Program-made: the position numbers and the translations under genes
Notes under the pieces: model-generated
Told to the model about the DNA's origin: nothing
Databases searched by the model: none
Seen by the model: only the letters and a program-made list of their open reading frames with translations
In this document: piece by piece, positions 1 through 8,359 of the stretch
Numbering within the stretch: the first letter of the stretch is position 1
Layout of the letters: each line of letters starts with the position of its first letter
Source: a beta proteobacterium L13
GTDB lineage: Bacteria; Pseudomonadota; Gammaproteobacteria; Burkholderiales; Chromobacteriaceae
Assembly: GCA_000335715.1 (NCBI GenBank)
Contig: AMYZ01000014.1
Span: 1 to 64,000 of the forward strand
DNA length: 64,000 nucleotides
Direction of reading: 5' to 3'

Positions 1-158
1 GGAGGCGAACTATACCCAGACAGCCAAAGGGCGTCAACACTTATTGCAATGTTTTTTACTACAACCCCAGCAAACCACTGATTGCGAAGAAAAAAGACCG
101 CGATTTTTTTTGGATTGCCCCATAAACTGGCGCACTTTCCGATTGGATGTAACAGTAA

Positions 159-797
159 ATGACCAGCAGCAAGCACGCGCCACACTGGCTTTTTGACCTG
201 GATGACACGCTACACCATGCCGGTGCGGCGGTTTTTCCCATGATTAACGAGTACATGACTAGCTATATATGCCGCAATGTTGGCGTGGTACGAGCAGAGG
301 CTGACAGGCTGCGCACAGAGTACTGGCAGCGTTATGGTGCAACGCTAGCAGGCTTGCAGCGGCACCATGGTATTGCCCCACACCATTTCCTGGCGCAGAC
401 ACACCCTATGGAAAGCTTGTTGCCGTTGATTGAAACCAGCACGCAACTGCCTCAGTGGATGAGGCGCCTCAATGGGCGCAAATGGGTATTCTCCAACGGC
501 CCTCAGCATTATGTGGAAGCAATCGTGCGCCACTTGGGGATAGAGGCACAGATTGAGGGCTGTTTTGGTATGGACAGTTTTGGCTTGACGCCCAAGCCAC
601 GGGTAGCAGCGTATACCAGGGTTCTGCGCCAGGCAGGTCTGGATGCAGGGCGCTGTATCATGGTGGAAGATTCTGCGGCCAACCTGAAAACAGCGAAGCG
701 ACTGGGCATGCGTACCGTATGGCTGAGCCACCAGTACCGCAAACCTGCCTGGGTGGACTGGCGCATCACCTCACTGTTTGATCTGCGGCGGATTTAG
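159..797 (+). CDS. HAD-superfamily hydrolase, pyrimidine 5'-nucleotidase type
   Basis: This is a 212-residue cytoplasmic phosphatase of the haloacid dehalogenase class. All four HAD motifs are visible: DLDDTL with nucleophile D13 and acid D15, a VFSNGP motif II at S112, K146 in TPKPR, and a MVEDS motif at E170-D171. The helical cap between residues 20 and 100 and the overall length fit the family annotated as pyrimidine 5'-nucleotidase (dephosphorylation of UMP/CMP-like substrates). The substrate is inferred from family resemblance and not shown by the sequence. The gene converges on the VanZ-like gene and their 3' ends overlap by 27 bases, so no terminator separates them. Confidence 0.85.
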   Translation: MTSSKHAPHWLFDLDDTLHHAGAAVFPMINEYMTSYICRNVGVVRAEADRLRTEYWQRYGATLAGLQRHHGIAPHHFLAQTHPMESLLPLIETSTQLPQWMRRLNGRKWVFSNGPQHYVEAIVRHLGIEAQIEGCFGMDSFGLTPKPRVAAYTRVLRQAGLDAGRCIMVEDSAANLKTAKRLGMRTVWLSHQYRKPAWVDWRITSLFDLRRI

Positions 798-1865
798 TTG
801 CTGCCAGCAAGAAAACAACAGGCAAACCAATGCGGCTGCCGGCCACAAGTCTGAAAGAAAATCCAGTAACGCACTCATATTGAGCAGATGCCCGTATGGC
901 CAGCGGAACAGTGACAGAAAGTCGGACTGCACCTCGCTGAGCGGCCACAAGGTAGCGGCAAACTGCGCCAGCAACAATGCCAGTATGGCAGTGATGGTTT
1001 GCGCGAAACGTGACCGACCGGCAAAAAACCACAGCAGCAGGAAGCCGGCAGTCAGGCCGGTAACCAGGTGCGGGTTGATCCACTGAAACAGCGCGAAGGG
1101 TTTAAGCAACACACCGGCGGCCAACATCTTGCAAAACCAGATACCGGCAAGCAGTAACAGGATGGCTTTAAAGCGATCGACCTTCTGCCGCAATAAGCTG
1201 GTCATGAACAGGCAGGCCGCCAGCATATTGGCCATGGCGCCGCCTGCCTCAACCAGAAACAGGAACAGCCGCGGGTTGTCCAGCGGCGAAACATAGGGCT
1301 GCGGCAGGCCTTGCGGATAAGCCACCACGCCAAACAAGGGCATGGCGGGATTGAGCTGCGTGATAAACCAAAGCCCCAGCAGCAGCAGCCCGTAATCTAC
1401 CGCGCTATGGTCGGCAAAGTGGCGGCGGCGCCATTGCTTGAGGTGGTGCCACTGGCGGCGAAACAGTGGTGATACAGCCAGCGTGGCGCCAATGCATGCG
1501 CCGGCAACATTGCACAGCACATCCAGATTGGAAGCCACGCGCATGGGCAGGAATTCTTGCAGGAACTCGACACCGATACTGGTGAGACTCGCCACGAAGA
1601 TAGCCAGCAGAAATGACTGCCAGCGAGGCAACAGCAACAACGCCAGGCTGAAACCATAGGGAATATAGATGACAACGTTGGCCGCATTATCAAAAAAGCG
1701 GAAGTAAAACGGCAGCGGGTAAGTAAGAAATTCGAAAAACGGCCGCCCGGAATAAGCCCAGCCAGTAAAGGGGTACAGGCTGAGAAAGAAGATCACCACG
1801 GCATTGACCAGCGCCGCATAAAGCGCAACGTGACTATGGGTGGCGCGGCCGGTTTGCGCGGTCAT
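771..1865 (-). CDS. VanZ-like family membrane protein
   Basis: This multi-pass inner-membrane protein of 364 residues carries a VanZ-like domain in its N-terminal half: an aromatic/proline-rich first helix, a DNAANVVIYIPYG segment, then an FLQEF...SNLDVLCNVAGA segment that is typical of the family. The C-terminal half adds several further hydrophobic helices. The frame is open to position 1976, but the ATG at 1865 is preferred because it begins the conserved part and has a GGAAG about ten bases upstream. VanZ relatives are known from teicoplanin resistance, but most, like this one, have no known role. A partial copy of the window's repeated word (GTTGGCCGCA) lies inside the gene near 1676. 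Confidence 0.8.
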   Translation of the reverse strand: MTAQTGRATHSHVALYAALVNAVVIFFLSLYPFTGWAYSGRPFFEFLTYPLPFYFRFFDNAANVVIYIPYGFSLALLLLPRWQSFLLAIFVASLTSIGVEFLQEFLPMRVASNLDVLCNVAGACIGATLAVSPLFRRQWHHLKQWRRRHFADHSAVDYGLLLLGLWFITQLNPAMPLFGVVAYPQGLPQPYVSPLDNPRLFLFLVEAGGAMANMLAACLFMTSLLRQKVDRFKAILLLLAGIWFCKMLAAGVLLKPFALFQWINPHLVTGLTAGFLLLWFFAGRSRFAQTITAILALLLAQFAATLWPLSEVQSDFLSLFRWPYGHLLNMSALLDFLSDLWPAAALVCLLFSCWQQLNPPQIKQ

Positions 1866-1965
1866 TGAACAGGAACTTCCGGATGGATGAACAAGTACAG
1901 CATACCCAGCACCCCATGGGCTGACAAGCTGGCCACAGGCCATATGGGGGTGTTTACAAACAAAT

Positions 1966-1991
1966 AAAAAGGGCACCGGAGTGCCCTTTTT
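1966..1991 (-). terminator. Rho-independent terminator of ompW-like gene
   Basis: An AAGGGCAC/GTGCCCTT stem with a short loop is flanked by A and T runs. It lies 20 bases beyond the stop of the OmpW gene. The A run upstream means it could also work in the other direction. Confidence 0.8.
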
Positions 1992-2010
1992 TCACACGAT
2001 AACGCAAGTA

Positions 2011-2604
2011 TTAGAACTTGGTACCGATACCTACGCTGGTAACCAGCGGGTTGATGTCCAGGGTGCCAGCATCGGCGCCACCGGCTTTAACCTTGGTTTT
2101 GATCCAGATTTTTTTCACATCAAAGTTCAGGAAAATGTCTTTGGTCAGCGGGGTATCCATACCTACTTGCAGCGCTGGGCCAAAGCTATTTTTGTCTACG
2201 GTCAGTTTCAGACCGGACTTGTCTTTCAGGCTATAGAAGCGGGTGTAGTTCACACCGGCACCCACGTATGGGCGGAACTCCCCTTGCGGGTTGAAGTGAT
2301 ACTGGGCAGTAACGGTTGGCGGCAGTACTTTAACGGAACCGATATCGGCACCACCGGCAGTCAGGGTGTGCTTGGATGTACCCAGAATCAGCTCTACGCC
2401 AACATTGTTGGTCAGCATGTAGGTGAAGTCGACTTCAGGGATGGTGTCGTCTTTTACATCTACTTTCAGTGCTTCCAGAGTTTTATCTACAGAAGTCTCC
2501 GGGTTCACATTGGTCACGCGGAAGCGCGCCAGGATATCACCCTGGGCAGCGAAGGCACTGGAAGTCAGCAGGGTAGCCAGAGCAGCAATAGCAAGCTTTT
2601 TCAT
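2011..2604 (-). CDS. OmpW family outer-membrane beta-barrel protein
   Basis: This 197-residue exported protein belongs to the OmpW/AlkL family of small eight-stranded barrels. A clear signal peptide (MKKLAIAALATLLTSSAFA) is followed by AQGD. The family hallmarks follow: an early RVTNVNPE strand, PPTVTAQYHF, RPYVGAGVNYTRFY, and a C-terminal phenylalanine in GIGTKF, as needed for barrel assembly. Two ATGs lie in tandem (2607 and 2604). The second is chosen because GGAG is then six bases away. OmpW proteins are thought to pass small hydrophobic molecules. The gene is divergent from ubiD and ends at a strong terminator. Confidence 0.9.
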   Translation of the reverse strand: MKKLAIAALATLLTSSAFAAQGDILARFRVTNVNPETSVDKTLEALKVDVKDDTIPEVDFTYMLTNNVGVELILGTSKHTLTAGGADIGSVKVLPPTVTAQYHFNPQGEFRPYVGAGVNYTRFYSLKDKSGLKLTVDKNSFGPALQVGMDTPLTKDIFLNFDVKKIWIKTKVKAGGADAGTLDINPLVTSVGIGTKF

Positions 2605-2657
2605 CATTATCTCCAAGCGGGTAGCTAGCAAAAATCGTTCGCTTGCGTGTCCGCTTA

Positions 2658-2686
2658 TTGACTTGACTCACTGCGGACAGTAGCTT
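2658..2686 (+). promoter_or_regulatory. Possible sigma-70 promoter for ubiD
   Basis: A TTGACT hexamer at 2658-2663 is followed after 17 bases by TAGCTT at 2681-2686, in the divergent gap between ompW and ubiD. The spacing is ideal but the -10 match is poor, so this is tentative. Confidence 0.3.
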
Positions 2687-2752
2687 GCGACGTCAGAACC
2701 TAGATTAACCTTGCGCCGCACCATCGTTTTTGCGCTAGATCATGAAAAAATC

Positions 2753-4228
2753 ATGAAATATCACGACTTGAGGGACTTCATGTCCCAGCTTGAGGCACAG
2801 GGCGAGCTCAAACGCATTACCCACCCTGTCTCCCCCCACCTGGAAATGACCGAAATCGGCGACCGCGTGCTCAAAGCCGGCGGCCCTGCCCTACTGTTTA
2901 CCCAGCCGCAAGCCGGCGACAAACGCTACGACATCCCGGTGCTGGCCAACCTGTTCGGTACCCCCAAACGCGTGGCCATGGGTATGGGTGCCAGTGACGT
3001 GATGGCGCTGCGCGAAATCGGCCAGACGCTGGCTTACCTGAAAGAGCCGGAGCCGCCAAAAGGCTTTCGCGATGCCTGGGACAAGTTGCCGCTGCTGAAG
3101 CAGGTATTGTCGATGGCACCAAAAGAAGTGCGCAAAGCCCCCTGCCAGGAAATCGTGTGGGAAGGCGACGAGGTAGACCTGTCGCGCCTGCCTATCCAGC
3201 ATTGCTGGCCGGGCGACGTGGCCCCGCTGATTACCTGGGGCCTCACCGTTACCCGCGGCCCGCACAAGAAGCGGCAAAACCTGGGTATCTACCGCCAGCA
3301 AGTCATCGGCCGCAACCGCGTGATCATGCGCTGGCTGGCGCACCGCGGCGGCGCGCTGGACTACCGTGAATTCCGTGCGGCCAACCCTGACAAGCCTTAC
3401 CCGGTTGCCGTGGTGCTGGGCTGCGACCCGGCCACCATCCTGGGCGCGGTGACCCCGGTGCCGGATACGCTGTCCGAATACCAGTTTGCCGGCCTGCTGC
3501 GCGGCAGCCGCACCGAGCTGGTAAAGTGCATTGGCTCTGATCTGCAAGTACCGGCCAGTGCCGAAATCGTGCTGGAAGGCCACATCCACCCCAATGATAT
3601 GGCGATGGAAGGCCCGTATGGCGACCACACCGGCTACTACAACGAGCAGGACAGCTTCCCGGTATTCACCATCGACCGCATCACCATGCGCGAGAACCCG
3701 GTGTACCACAGCACCTACACCGGCAAACCGCCGGACGAACCCGCCATTCTGGGCGTGGCGCTGAACGAAGTATTCGTACCCATCCTGCAGAAGCAGTTTC
3801 CCGAGATCGTGGACTTCTACCTGCCACCGGAAGGTTGCAGCTACCGCATGGCGGTGATCAGCATCAAGAAACAGTACCCCGGCCACGCCAAGCGCGTGAT
3901 GATGGGCTGCTGGAGCTTCCTGCGCCAGTTCATGTACACCAAATTCATCGTGGTGGTGGACGATGACGTGAACACGCGCGACTGGAAAGAAGTGATCTGG
4001 GCCATCACTACCCGCATGGACCCGGTACGCGATACCACGCTGATCGAGAATACGCCGATCGACTATCTGGATTTCGCCAGCCCGATCTCCGGCCTGGGGG
4101 GCAAAATGGGGCTGGACGCCACCAACAAGCTTCCGGGTGAAACAAACCGCGAATGGGGCACAACCATCAGTATGAGTGCCGCAGTGTCGGCCCGTATCGA
4201 TAGCATCTGGCAGGAACTGGGTCTGTAA
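2753..4228 (+). CDS. ubiD: 4-hydroxy-3-polyprenylbenzoate decarboxylase UbiD
   Basis: UbiD decarboxylates the polyprenylated hydroxybenzoate intermediate of ubiquinone synthesis, using prenylated FMN supplied by UbiX (not in this window). The 491-residue length matches E. coli UbiD. Characteristic stretches are YHDLRDFM at the N terminus, [26 protein letters not shown] with the conserved acidic residue, and a C-terminal [13 protein letters not shown]. The ATG at 2753 is used because the family begins at MKYHDL; the frame is open to an upstream codon at 2711. A partial copy of the repeated word, TGCGGCCAACCCT, is embedded at 3376-3388. A hairpin terminator follows the gene. Confidence 0.95.
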   Translation: MKYHDLRDFMSQLEAQGELKRITHPVSPHLEMTEIGDRVLKAGGPALLFTQPQAGDKRYDIPVLANLFGTPKRVAMGMGASDVMALREIGQTLAYLKEPEPPKGFRDAWDKLPLLKQVLSMAPKEVRKAPCQEIVWEGDEVDLSRLPIQHCWPGDVAPLITWGLTVTRGPHKKRQNLGIYRQQVIGRNRVIMRWLAHRGGALDYREFRAANPDKPYPVAVVLGCDPATILGAVTPVPDTLSEYQFAGLLRGSRTELVKCIGSDLQVPASAEIVLEGHIHPNDMAMEGPYGDHTGYYNEQDSFPVFTIDRITMRENPVYHSTYTGKPPDEPAILGVALNEVFVPILQKQFPEIVDFYLPPEGCSYRMAVISIKKQYPGHAKRVMMGCWSFLRQFMYTKFIVVVDDDVNTRDWKEVIWAITTRMDPVRDTTLIENTPIDYLDFASPISGLGGKMGLDATNKLPGETNREWGTTISMSAAVSARIDSIWQELGL

Positions 4229-4285
4229 CACATAGAAATGTAGCGCAATGTTGCGACATGCCAATAAAATGATGCCGACAGCTTG

Positions 4286-4326
4286 ATGGCCGGAGCGAAT
4301 CACCACATACCGCTTCGGCCATTTTA
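4286..4326 (+). terminator. Likely terminator of ubiD
   Basis: ATGGCCG and AGCG pair with CGCT and CGGCCAT across a 13-base loop, with one mismatch in the stem. A TTTT follows immediately. Confidence 0.6.
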
Positions 4327-4352
4327 ACCCGACGCAACAAGCGAGGCTCATC

Positions 4353-5849
4353 GTGGCACCCCACCCTACCAGGCTACATCAGGCATTTTTTCTGACAACT
4401 TTGTGCACTGCACTCGCACTGACAGGCTGCGGCGGCGGCGGGGGTGGCGGGGGCAGCTCAGGGCAGACTGCCACGCAAAGTGCTGGTGGCAGTAGTACTG
4501 GTAGCTCAAGCGGAACAACGAGCAGCGTATCGAAAGCCGCATCTATCAGTTTCAGTTCGGCCACGCCTGATGTGCTTGTCTATCAAGGCGGGGAAGGTGA
4601 AACGCAGGCTGAGGTGAAGTTTCTGGTGAAAGACGCCTTGAATCAGCCACTGGCAGGTGAAACGGTCAAGTTCTCATTGAATACCGCAGTGGGCGGCTTG
4701 GCACTTCAATCAAGCCAGGCTGTAACCGATAGCAGCGGCGTTGCCACCGCGCGCGTCATATCTGGTACCGTACCTACCCCAGTGCGGGTAACCGCGACAG
4801 CCGGTAAATACAGCGCCCAGTCCAGCCAGCTTGCTATCAGCACCGGCCTTCCGCATCAGAATGGCTTCTCGCTTTCAGTTTCCAACTACAACCCGGCGTT
4901 CTATAACACCGACGGCGTCAGCATTACTCTTACTGCACGAGCATCCGACCGCCAAGGCAATCCGGTACCAGACGGCACCACAGTCAATTTTGTTACCGAG
5001 GGCGGTATCGGCACCATCACCTCCAAGTGCAGCATGACAGCAGGTAGCTGCAACGTCACCCTGCTGAGCAGCGGTTTCCGTAACGCACTGGTGGATGCCG
5101 GCCGCCAGACCGTGTTGGCCTACATGCAAGGCGAAGAAAGCTTTGACGACAAAAACAGCAACGGCGTATTCGACACTGGTGAGTTTGTCAGCAACTACGA
5201 CCTGCCCGAGGCATTTCTCGATGCCCGCCCTGGCCAGGCCAGAACTACCGCTAACAAAGCACAAAGCTGGCTGACTGTTGCTGGCAACAGTTACTCCGAA
5301 TTTTATCTGGACATCAACGGTAACGGTATCCACGATGAAGTGGGCAATGGTTTTTTTGATGGTGTCGCCCGTTCGGATGGCCGCGCCGCCTCAACCGTAC
5401 ACCTGCGACGCACCACAGAAATCATATGGGGTATCAGCAACAACAGTCTCATCCACATCCCAGCCAAAGGAGCTGCAGGGCTGAGCAATTTCGACCTATG
5501 CCCGGCCAGCAGCGCCACAGTCAGCTATACACCGGCAGACATTTTCGCAAATACCTTGCCTGCTGGTACTACGGTTGCCTTCAGCGTCACGACGACCGCA
5601 GCCGCGGCCAGTGCGGCGCTCTCCGGCACCACGTCGCACACCATCGGCAACCAGGTAGACCGGCCTGAGACATACACTACCAACCTAGGCCTTGCCACAG
5701 GTGTTACCTGCGGCACGGCTGCCACGGCGCCGGATACGCTGACGATCACCATCACGCTACCGGGCAGCGCCACCCCAAAACCTTCGACTTCCCCATCTTC
5801 TAAGTTTAACCACACAAGCCAATCAGGCCGCGCTATCATCGCGGCCTGA
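4353..5849 (+). CDS. Ig-like (Big_1) domain lipoprotein, probably frameshifted at its 3' end
   Basis: This is a GTG-started, 498-residue surface lipoprotein. The signal sequence ends in the lipobox LTGC, followed by a polyglycine and Ser/Thr-rich linker. Two invasin-type Ig-like domains follow (about residues 70-155 and 165-240), seen from AEVKFLVKDALNQPLAGETV and VSITLTARASDRQGNPVPDG. Two calcium-loop-like segments, DDKNSNGVFDTGE and LDINGNGIHDE, lie after them. The last ~25 residues look wrong: the frame runs through the rho-independent terminator and ends inside it. One extra C in the CCCC run at 5773-5776 would give the ending TFDFPIF and a stop at 5801-5803, just before the terminator. 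The function is unknown; adhesion or a surface structural role is inferred. Confidence 0.75.
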   Translation: MAPHPTRLHQAFFLTTLCTALALTGCGGGGGGGGSSGQTATQSAGGSSTGSSSGTTSSVSKAASISFSSATPDVLVYQGGEGETQAEVKFLVKDALNQPLAGETVKFSLNTAVGGLALQSSQAVTDSSGVATARVISGTVPTPVRVTATAGKYSAQSSQLAISTGLPHQNGFSLSVSNYNPAFYNTDGVSITLTARASDRQGNPVPDGTTVNFVTEGGIGTITSKCSMTAGSCNVTLLSSGFRNALVDAGRQTVLAYMQGEESFDDKNSNGVFDTGEFVSNYDLPEAFLDARPGQARTTANKAQSWLTVAGNSYSEFYLDINGNGIHDEVGNGFFDGVARSDGRAASTVHLRRTTEIIWGISNNSLIHIPAKGAAGLSNFDLCPASSATVSYTPADIFANTLPAGTTVAFSVTTTAAAASAALSGTTSHTIGNQVDRPETYTTNLGLATGVTCGTAATAPDTLTITITLPGSATPKPSTSPSSKFNHTSQSGRAIIAA

Positions 5850-5857
5850 TTGTTTTT
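5821..5857 (+). terminator. Strong rho-independent terminator
   Basis: AATCAGGCCGCG pairs perfectly with CGCGGCCTGATT across a seven-base loop, and GTTTTT follows. The annotated stop of the preceding lipoprotein lies within this hairpin. Confidence 0.9.
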
Positions 5858-5872
5858 AACCGGAGTCCCACC

Positions 5873-6229
5873 ATGACCAACCCGAACTCGCCAAACCGTC
5901 TGAAACGCCTGTCGCCACGCCAACGCAAGAAACTGCGCGTGGGCGAGTTCCAGGAGCTGGGCTTTACCGTCGTTGCGGCACTGGCAGGCCTGGACGATGC
6001 GGCCAACGATGCTTTCCTGAACGGCTGGCTGGAAGCGGTTGACGCACAAGGCGTGAGCTTTGGTGGCCACTTTAGCGATGGCCAGCTCGATGGCATCGTG
6101 TTCCCGGTAAACGGCGTGAAAGTGACCGCCGAAGTACAGGCTGCACTGGCTGCCTGGCTCAAAGGCCGCAGCGAAGTATCCGGCGTAGAAGTCAGCGGCC
6201 TGCTGGACGTATGGCATAGCGCCTGGTAA
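5873..6229 (+). CDS. yggL: YggL family 50S ribosome-binding protein
   Basis: The 118-residue product matches the small YggL (DUF469) family across its length: a basic N terminus (RLKRLSPRQRKKLRVGEFQ), a central FxGHFSDGQLDGIVFP core, and the C-terminal DVWHS. E. coli YggL binds the 50S ribosomal subunit; its precise role is not settled. A GGAG lies eight bases before the ATG. The gene stands alone between two terminators. A partial repeated word, TGCGGCCAACG, lies in its coding sequence near 5999. Confidence 0.9.
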   Translation: MTNPNSPNRLKRLSPRQRKKLRVGEFQELGFTVVAALAGLDDAANDAFLNGWLEAVDAQGVSFGGHFSDGQLDGIVFPVNGVKVTAEVQAALAAWLKGRSEVSGVEVSGLLDVWHSAW

Positions 6230-6246
6230 GCCATAGGCTACCCGCC

Positions 6247-6275
6247 AAAAAGCCTGCCACCCGGCAGGCTTTTTT
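6247..6275 (+). terminator. Terminator of yggL
   Basis: AGCCTGCC pairs with GGCAGGCT across a four-base loop. An A run precedes it and TTTTTT follows. Confidence 0.85.
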
Positions 6276-6293
6276 CTTGATACAGCAACATGA

Positions 6294-6340
6294 AAAAAGG
6301 TTGGCCGCACACCGTGACGGCATGCGGCCAACCTTTTTTG
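6294..6340. terminator. Inverted pair of the repeated 13-mer forming a terminator hairpin
   Basis: AAGGTTGGCCGCA (6297-6309) and its exact reverse complement (6323-6335) are separated by 13 bases and flanked by AAAAAA and TTTTTT. The structure can terminate in either direction and lies just past the 3' end of the DUF2164 gene (minus strand). It is the clearest case of the repeated word being used as a terminator stem. Confidence 0.85.
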
Positions 6341-6366
6341 TACCAGACTAGGGCAGTAACGGTGCA

Positions 6367-6612
6367 CTAGCTGCGCTCCAGCTCCCACAGGGCAGATTGC
6401 AGCGACTCCATGCGCGTATCCAGCGCACTGCGTGCATCGGCCAGCGCCTTGTTATAGATGGCCGGGCCAATACGGTCGGCCACCAGCAAGACCAGCGCCT
6501 GGGCGTCAAAACCGCCCAGCTCTACCTCGTGTTCACCCGCCAGATACTGTTGTACCTGGCTGGCCAGTTCTGCCAGCTGCGGCTGGGTCAGATAGCGTTC
6601 ATCGCTTTTCAT
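6367..6612 (-). CDS. DUF2164 family protein
   Basis: This small acidic protein of 81 residues resembles the DUF2164 family: an N-terminal region ahead of a QQYLAGEHEVELGGFDAQA segment, then VADRIGPAIYNKALADA and a helical tail. Function is unknown. The ATG at 6612 gives the typical N terminus MKSDERYL. An upstream ATG at 6651 overlaps the stop codon of the symporter gene by one base and would add 13 residues, so translational coupling to the symporter is possible. It is co-directional with, and directly downstream of, that gene. Confidence 0.7.
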   Translation of the reverse strand: MKSDERYLTQPQLAELASQVQQYLAGEHEVELGGFDAQALVLLVADRIGPAIYNKALADARSALDTRMESLQSALWELERS

Positions 6613-6650
6613 GATGCGTCCATCGTTGTCCAGCCGACAGTGTCGGGGCA

Positions 6651-7967
6651 TTAGCCCTGTTTGGCAAATGCCGGTTCCATCTCGGGTTCGCGGCGCGGCT
6701 GCGGGTCGATGTCGTCGTCTTCATCCAGCACCGGCTGGGCAGCGCCCAGCTCTTTTTCGCTCTTGGCGACCACGCAGGCTGCGATAGCGTTGCCCAGTAC
6801 GTTGGTAGCGGAGCGGCCCATGTCCAGGAAGTGGTCCACACCCAGCAGCAACAGCAGGCCGGCTTCCGGAATATTGAACTGCGCCAGCGTGGCGGCAATC
6901 ACCACCAGCGAAGCACGCGGCACACCGGCCATGCCTTTGGAGGTCACCATCAGGATCAGCAGCATGGTGATTTCCTGCGACAGACTCAGGTCGATACCGT
7001 AGGCCTGGGCGATGAAGATGGTGGCAAAGGTGCAGTACATCATCGAGCCGTCCAGGTTGAACGAGTAGCCCATCGGCAGCACAAAGCTGGCGATGCGGTC
7101 GCTACAACCAAAACGCTTCAGGCGGTCCAGGGTTTTCGGGTAGGCGGCTTCCGAGCTGGCCGTGGAGAACGCCAGCAGTGCCGGTTCGCGGATGGCGCGT
7201 AGCAGCTCCAGTACACGGCGTTTCAGGAATAGCGAGCCCATGCCCAGCAGTGCCAGCCACAGCAGGCCCAGCGACAGGTAGAACTGCGCCATGAAGCTGC
7301 CGTAGGTAGACAGGATGCCCAGGCCTTCTTTGGCTACCATGCCGGCAATCGCGGCAAACACGGCAAAGGGGGCGAAGTTCATCACGTAGCCGGTGACTTT
7401 CAGCATGATGTGCGCCACGGCGTCGATAGCGTCGATCAGGCCTTTGGCCTTGTCGCCGATAGCCGAGGCAGCGGTGCCGAAGAACAGCGAAAACACCACG
7501 ATGGCCAGGATTTCGTTCTTGGCCAGCGCGTCAAACACGCTCTTCGGAATCAGGTGGCTGATGAAGTCTTTCAGCGTCAGCGCGCCTTTCTCGATACCCG
7601 AGCTGGCGGTCACTTCCGGCAGCGGCAGGCCCAGGCCCACGCCCGGCTTCAGCAGGTTCACCATCACCAGGCCCAGCAGCAGCGATACCAGCGAGGCGGT
7701 CACAAACCAGCCCATCGCCTTGGCACCAATGCGGCCAACGGTAGCCGAATCACCCATGCGGGCAATACCCACCACCAGGGTAGAGAACACCAGTGGCGCA
7801 ATGATCATCTTGATCAGGCGCAGGAAGATGTCGGTCAGAATGGACAGCTGGTCGGCAAACGATTTGATCGCTTCTTCGCTACCAGCCATTTCACGCCAGC
7901 CGTAGCCGGCAATGATACCCAGCACCATGGCGGCCAGGATCATCTTGGTCAATCGATTAAGTTTCAC
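6651..7967 (-). CDS. Dicarboxylate/amino acid:cation symporter (DAACS family)
   Basis: This is a 438-residue inner-membrane secondary transporter of the GltP/DctA family. It shows the usual eight hydrophobic helices, the serine-rich re-entrant loop (STASSEAAYPKTL), the substrate-site stretch MGYSFNLDGSMMY, the MVTSKGMAGVPRAS loop, and the final DHFLDMGRSATNVLGN helix with its substrate-binding Asp and Arg/Asn residues. Substrates in the family are glutamate, aspartate or C4-dicarboxylates coupled to H+ or Na+. Location next to aspartase suggests aspartate or fumarate, which is inference. A partial repeated word lies at 7730-7740. Confidence 0.9.
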   Translation of the reverse strand: MKLNRLTKMILAAMVLGIIAGYGWREMAGSEEAIKSFADQLSILTDIFLRLIKMIIAPLVFSTLVVGIARMGDSATVGRIGAKAMGWFVTASLVSLLLGLVMVNLLKPGVGLGLPLPEVTASSGIEKGALTLKDFISHLIPKSVFDALAKNEILAIVVFSLFFGTAASAIGDKAKGLIDAIDAVAHIMLKVTGYVMNFAPFAVFAAIAGMVAKEGLGILSTYGSFMAQFYLSLGLLWLALLGMGSLFLKRRVLELLRAIREPALLAFSTASSEAAYPKTLDRLKRFGCSDRIASFVLPMGYSFNLDGSMMYCTFATIFIAQAYGIDLSLSQEITMLLILMVTSKGMAGVPRASLVVIAATLAQFNIPEAGLLLLLGVDHFLDMGRSATNVLGNAIAACVVAKSEKELGAAQPVLDEDDDIDPQPRREPEMEPAFAKQG

Positions 7968-8359
7968 GGTATTTCCCTGTATTGCTTTGTGAAATTAATC
8001 CTTTGTAGTGTCCGCTCCGGTCATTGCCGGGCAGTACATCAGCACCGTAGCGCTTGTTTTTATCCGGCCGCAGGGGCAAGCCTGCCGCGCAGGGCTGGCA
8101 TTAAAACAGAAAGCGGGCGTGCTGTAATCAGGCAAATCCCGCACCACAGCACAAGCAGGCCGGCCAAAGCGGCGGGCTCTGCCAGCGCGGGCAAGCTTGT
8201 GGCAGCCACTGCGCATGCAGAGCAATAAACATGCAAGTTCGCATGACAAATTGCGCAATCGTACCCGCCCAGATCGGGCGATGTGCAGGCAAAAAAATGC
8301 CGCCATACCTTGCGGTAGGGCGGCCAAACTTCACATCACATTCAAGAGAGAGGGAATCT
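7968..8359. other. Intergenic region upstream of the symporter gene
   Basis: This 392-base stretch separates the symporter gene from aspA, both on the minus strand. It holds the aspA terminator at its right end. No coding sequence with a credible start and composition was seen. The rest presumably carries the symporter promoter, but no clear -35/-10 pair stood out. Confidence 0.6.
8291..8324 (-). terminator. Terminator of aspA
   Basis: Read on the minus strand, GCCGCC pairs with GGCGGC (with two further TA pairs inside) and is followed by a run of seven T. It lies just beyond the aspA stop. Confidence 0.7.

Noticed and set aside
1-158. Possible gene or promoter at the window's left edge
   Set aside because: The stretch is AT-rich with a T run, but has no coding frame or clear -35/-10 pair.
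2891-4351. A long open frame (486 codons) on the strand opposite ubiD
   Set aside because: It is a GC-rich mirror of the real gene, with a His/Val/Gly-rich translation of no family.
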